A DNA stretch of 5,649 nucleotides from Pirellulales bacterium (GTDB lineage Bacteria; Planctomycetota; Planctomycetia; Pirellulales; JALHPA01): NCBI GenBank assembly GCA_022842745.1, contig JALHPA010000240.1:1-5649 (forward strand), given 5' to 3'. Positions 4,752 to 5,649 of this stretch are shown here, piece after piece (positions within the stretch are counted from its first letter, which is position 1; every line of letters begins with the position of its first letter). A program made the position numbers and the translations under genes. The notes under the pieces are model-generated. The model searched no databases, was not told the DNA's origin, and worked only from the letters and a program-made list of their open reading frames with translations.

Positions 4752-5649
4752 ATGGCCACGGTGGAAAAAACGGTGGAAAAAGAGGGTCGGGGCTTTCGCG
4801 GCTTGCCTCCCCTAGCCGGCGTCTGTTCGTTCACCGCGGCTCGTCGGCCCGGTCTCAGCGTCGAGCGCTGCGTCGGCCGGCTGAAGCGCTTCCACTACGC
4901 TTTCAAGCGACTGCACGAAATCCTGACTGTGCGAATCACGGCCGAGCCGATCTACGAGCTAAAAACAGCCTTCAGCCATCACTCCTATCTCTGCGCCGAA
5001 AACGTGGCGGCGCTCCGCAAGCGGGTCGGTGAAATGCGAGAGCCGCCCCTCGGCCTGGAGGACGTGCCGCACCCGGCCCTGGAGCTGCTTTTCAACGAAA
5101 TCCTGGCGGCGCCCGACGCGCCCGCGCTGGTCCTGGGAGTGTACGCGGTCGCCATGCAAGAGTTGCGCGCCGCCTGCCAGAGTTATCTCGACGAAACCAA
5201 CCCCCTGGCGGATTACCCCAGCGCCCGTCTGCTGAAGTTCTCGCTTGCGGATCTGAACGACATGCTGGACTTCGGCCAGGCCGCGATCGACGCGCTCGTC
5301 GACGATTCGTCGGCAAACGCGCTTGAATCATGGCGAAATTTGCTCGCCAACTGCCTCTCAAGCGCCAACGGCCTGGACGGTGAACACCCCCCACAGACCG
5401 CCAACGCTTCCGACAGCCCACCGATTCCGGCGCCCCATTTTTCCCAAACGCCGTACCGTTACAATCCGACCCCCAGGCGAGACGACCGGTTTGGCGATTC
5501 GTACAACGCCGGCGTCAATCCCGAGGCATTTCTGTACGACGAGCAATTCAGCCCCCGCGACAAGACCTTGATGATGTCTTACAAGCGTCTGCGCGAGATC
5601 GACGTTCCCGAAATGATGGCCAGCATTCTGGCCGAGACCAAGGGCAAGC
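4752..5649 (+). CDS. Conserved-looking protein, possibly ferritin-like, N-terminal part (cut by window edge)
   Basis: The frame runs 299 codons from ATG 4752-4754 to the window edge with no stop. There is no signal peptide or membrane helix, so it is probably cytoplasmic. Residues about 35-200 are mainly helical: SVERCVGRLKRFHYAFKRLH (36-55), SHHSYLCAENVAALRKRVGE (75-94), a stretch with AVAMQELRAACQSYL (132-146), and LADLNDMLDFGQAAIDALV (165-183). The Glu and His residues in these helices (H76, H77, E84, E137) resemble a ferritin-like four-helix bundle. A Pro/Ser/Asn-rich linker follows (about 205-255). A second helical part then begins (MMSYKRLREIDVPEMMASIL), which looks like the start of another ferritin-like domain. 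The family call is inference and needs the missing C-terminus. Codon use fits the neighbours. It is divergent from the small ORF and SHOCT-like gene, with a 209-nt shared upstream region. Confidence 0.85.
   Translation, partial: MATVEKTVEKEGRGFRGLPPLAGVCSFTAARRPGLSVERCVGRLKRFHYAFKRLHEILTVRITAEPIYELKTAFSHHSYLCAENVAALRKRVGEMREPPLGLEDVPHPALELLFNEILAAPDAPALVLGVYAVAMQELRAACQSYLDETNPLADYPSARLLKFSLADLNDMLDFGQAAIDALVDDSSANALESWRNLLANCLSSANGLDGEHPPQTANASDSPPIPAPHFSQTPYRYNPTPRRDDRFGDSYNAGVNPEAFLYDEQFSPRDKTLMMSYKRLREIDVPEMMASILAETKGK
4758..4781 (+). repeat. 12-bp in-frame tandem duplication in the last gene
   Basis: ACGGTGGAAAAA occurs twice without a gap (4758-4769 and 4770-4781) and encodes TVEK-TVEK at residues 3-10. 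It is exact at the DNA level, so it is probably recent or prone to slippage. Confidence 0.8.

Overview
The window most likely comes from a GC-rich planctomycete, probably of the Pirellulales group. The ClpC N-domain and ClpX read like planctomycete versions of these proteins. The small CxxCH protein also resembles a kind I associate with planctomycetes. This placement rests on recalled protein resemblance; no search was run.

Layout, left to right. (1) 1-599, minus: the N-terminal 199 residues of the AAA+ unfoldase ClpC, cut by the window edge. (2) 600-794: the clpC leader, holding a 41-codon open frame that may be a small gene or a structured leader. (3) 795-1415, minus: a 206-residue membrane protein with two transmembrane segments and a TPR-like helical repeat, preceded by a good sigma70-type promoter. 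(4) 1416-1853: a divergent intergenic region with several small symmetric elements. (5) 1854-2309, plus: a secreted, lysine-rich protein with one CxxCH heme motif. (6) 2310-2547: a convergent intergenic region with a 25-bp tandem repeat, a perfect 15-bp hairpin and a second nested hairpin that runs over the clpX stop codon. (7) 2548-3831, minus: complete clpX. (8) 3832-4204: a long gene-free clpX leader. (9) 4205-4468, minus: a small one-TM protein with a SHOCT-like tail, preceded at 4471-4542 by a 23-codon ORF with a strong Shine-Dalgarno whose stop lies 2 nt from the next start. (10) 4752-5649, plus: the first 299 residues of a conserved-looking protein, possibly ferritin-like, cut by the right edge.

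Functionally, the window carries two ATP-dependent unfoldases of the Clp proteolysis system, ClpC and ClpX, on the same strand within about 3.8 kb (start to start). No ClpP subunit is visible. The membrane TPR protein lies directly upstream of clpC and the SHOCT-like membrane protein directly upstream of clpX. This suggests, but does not show, a role near protein quality control. No mobile element, CRISPR array, tRNA or rRNA was seen.
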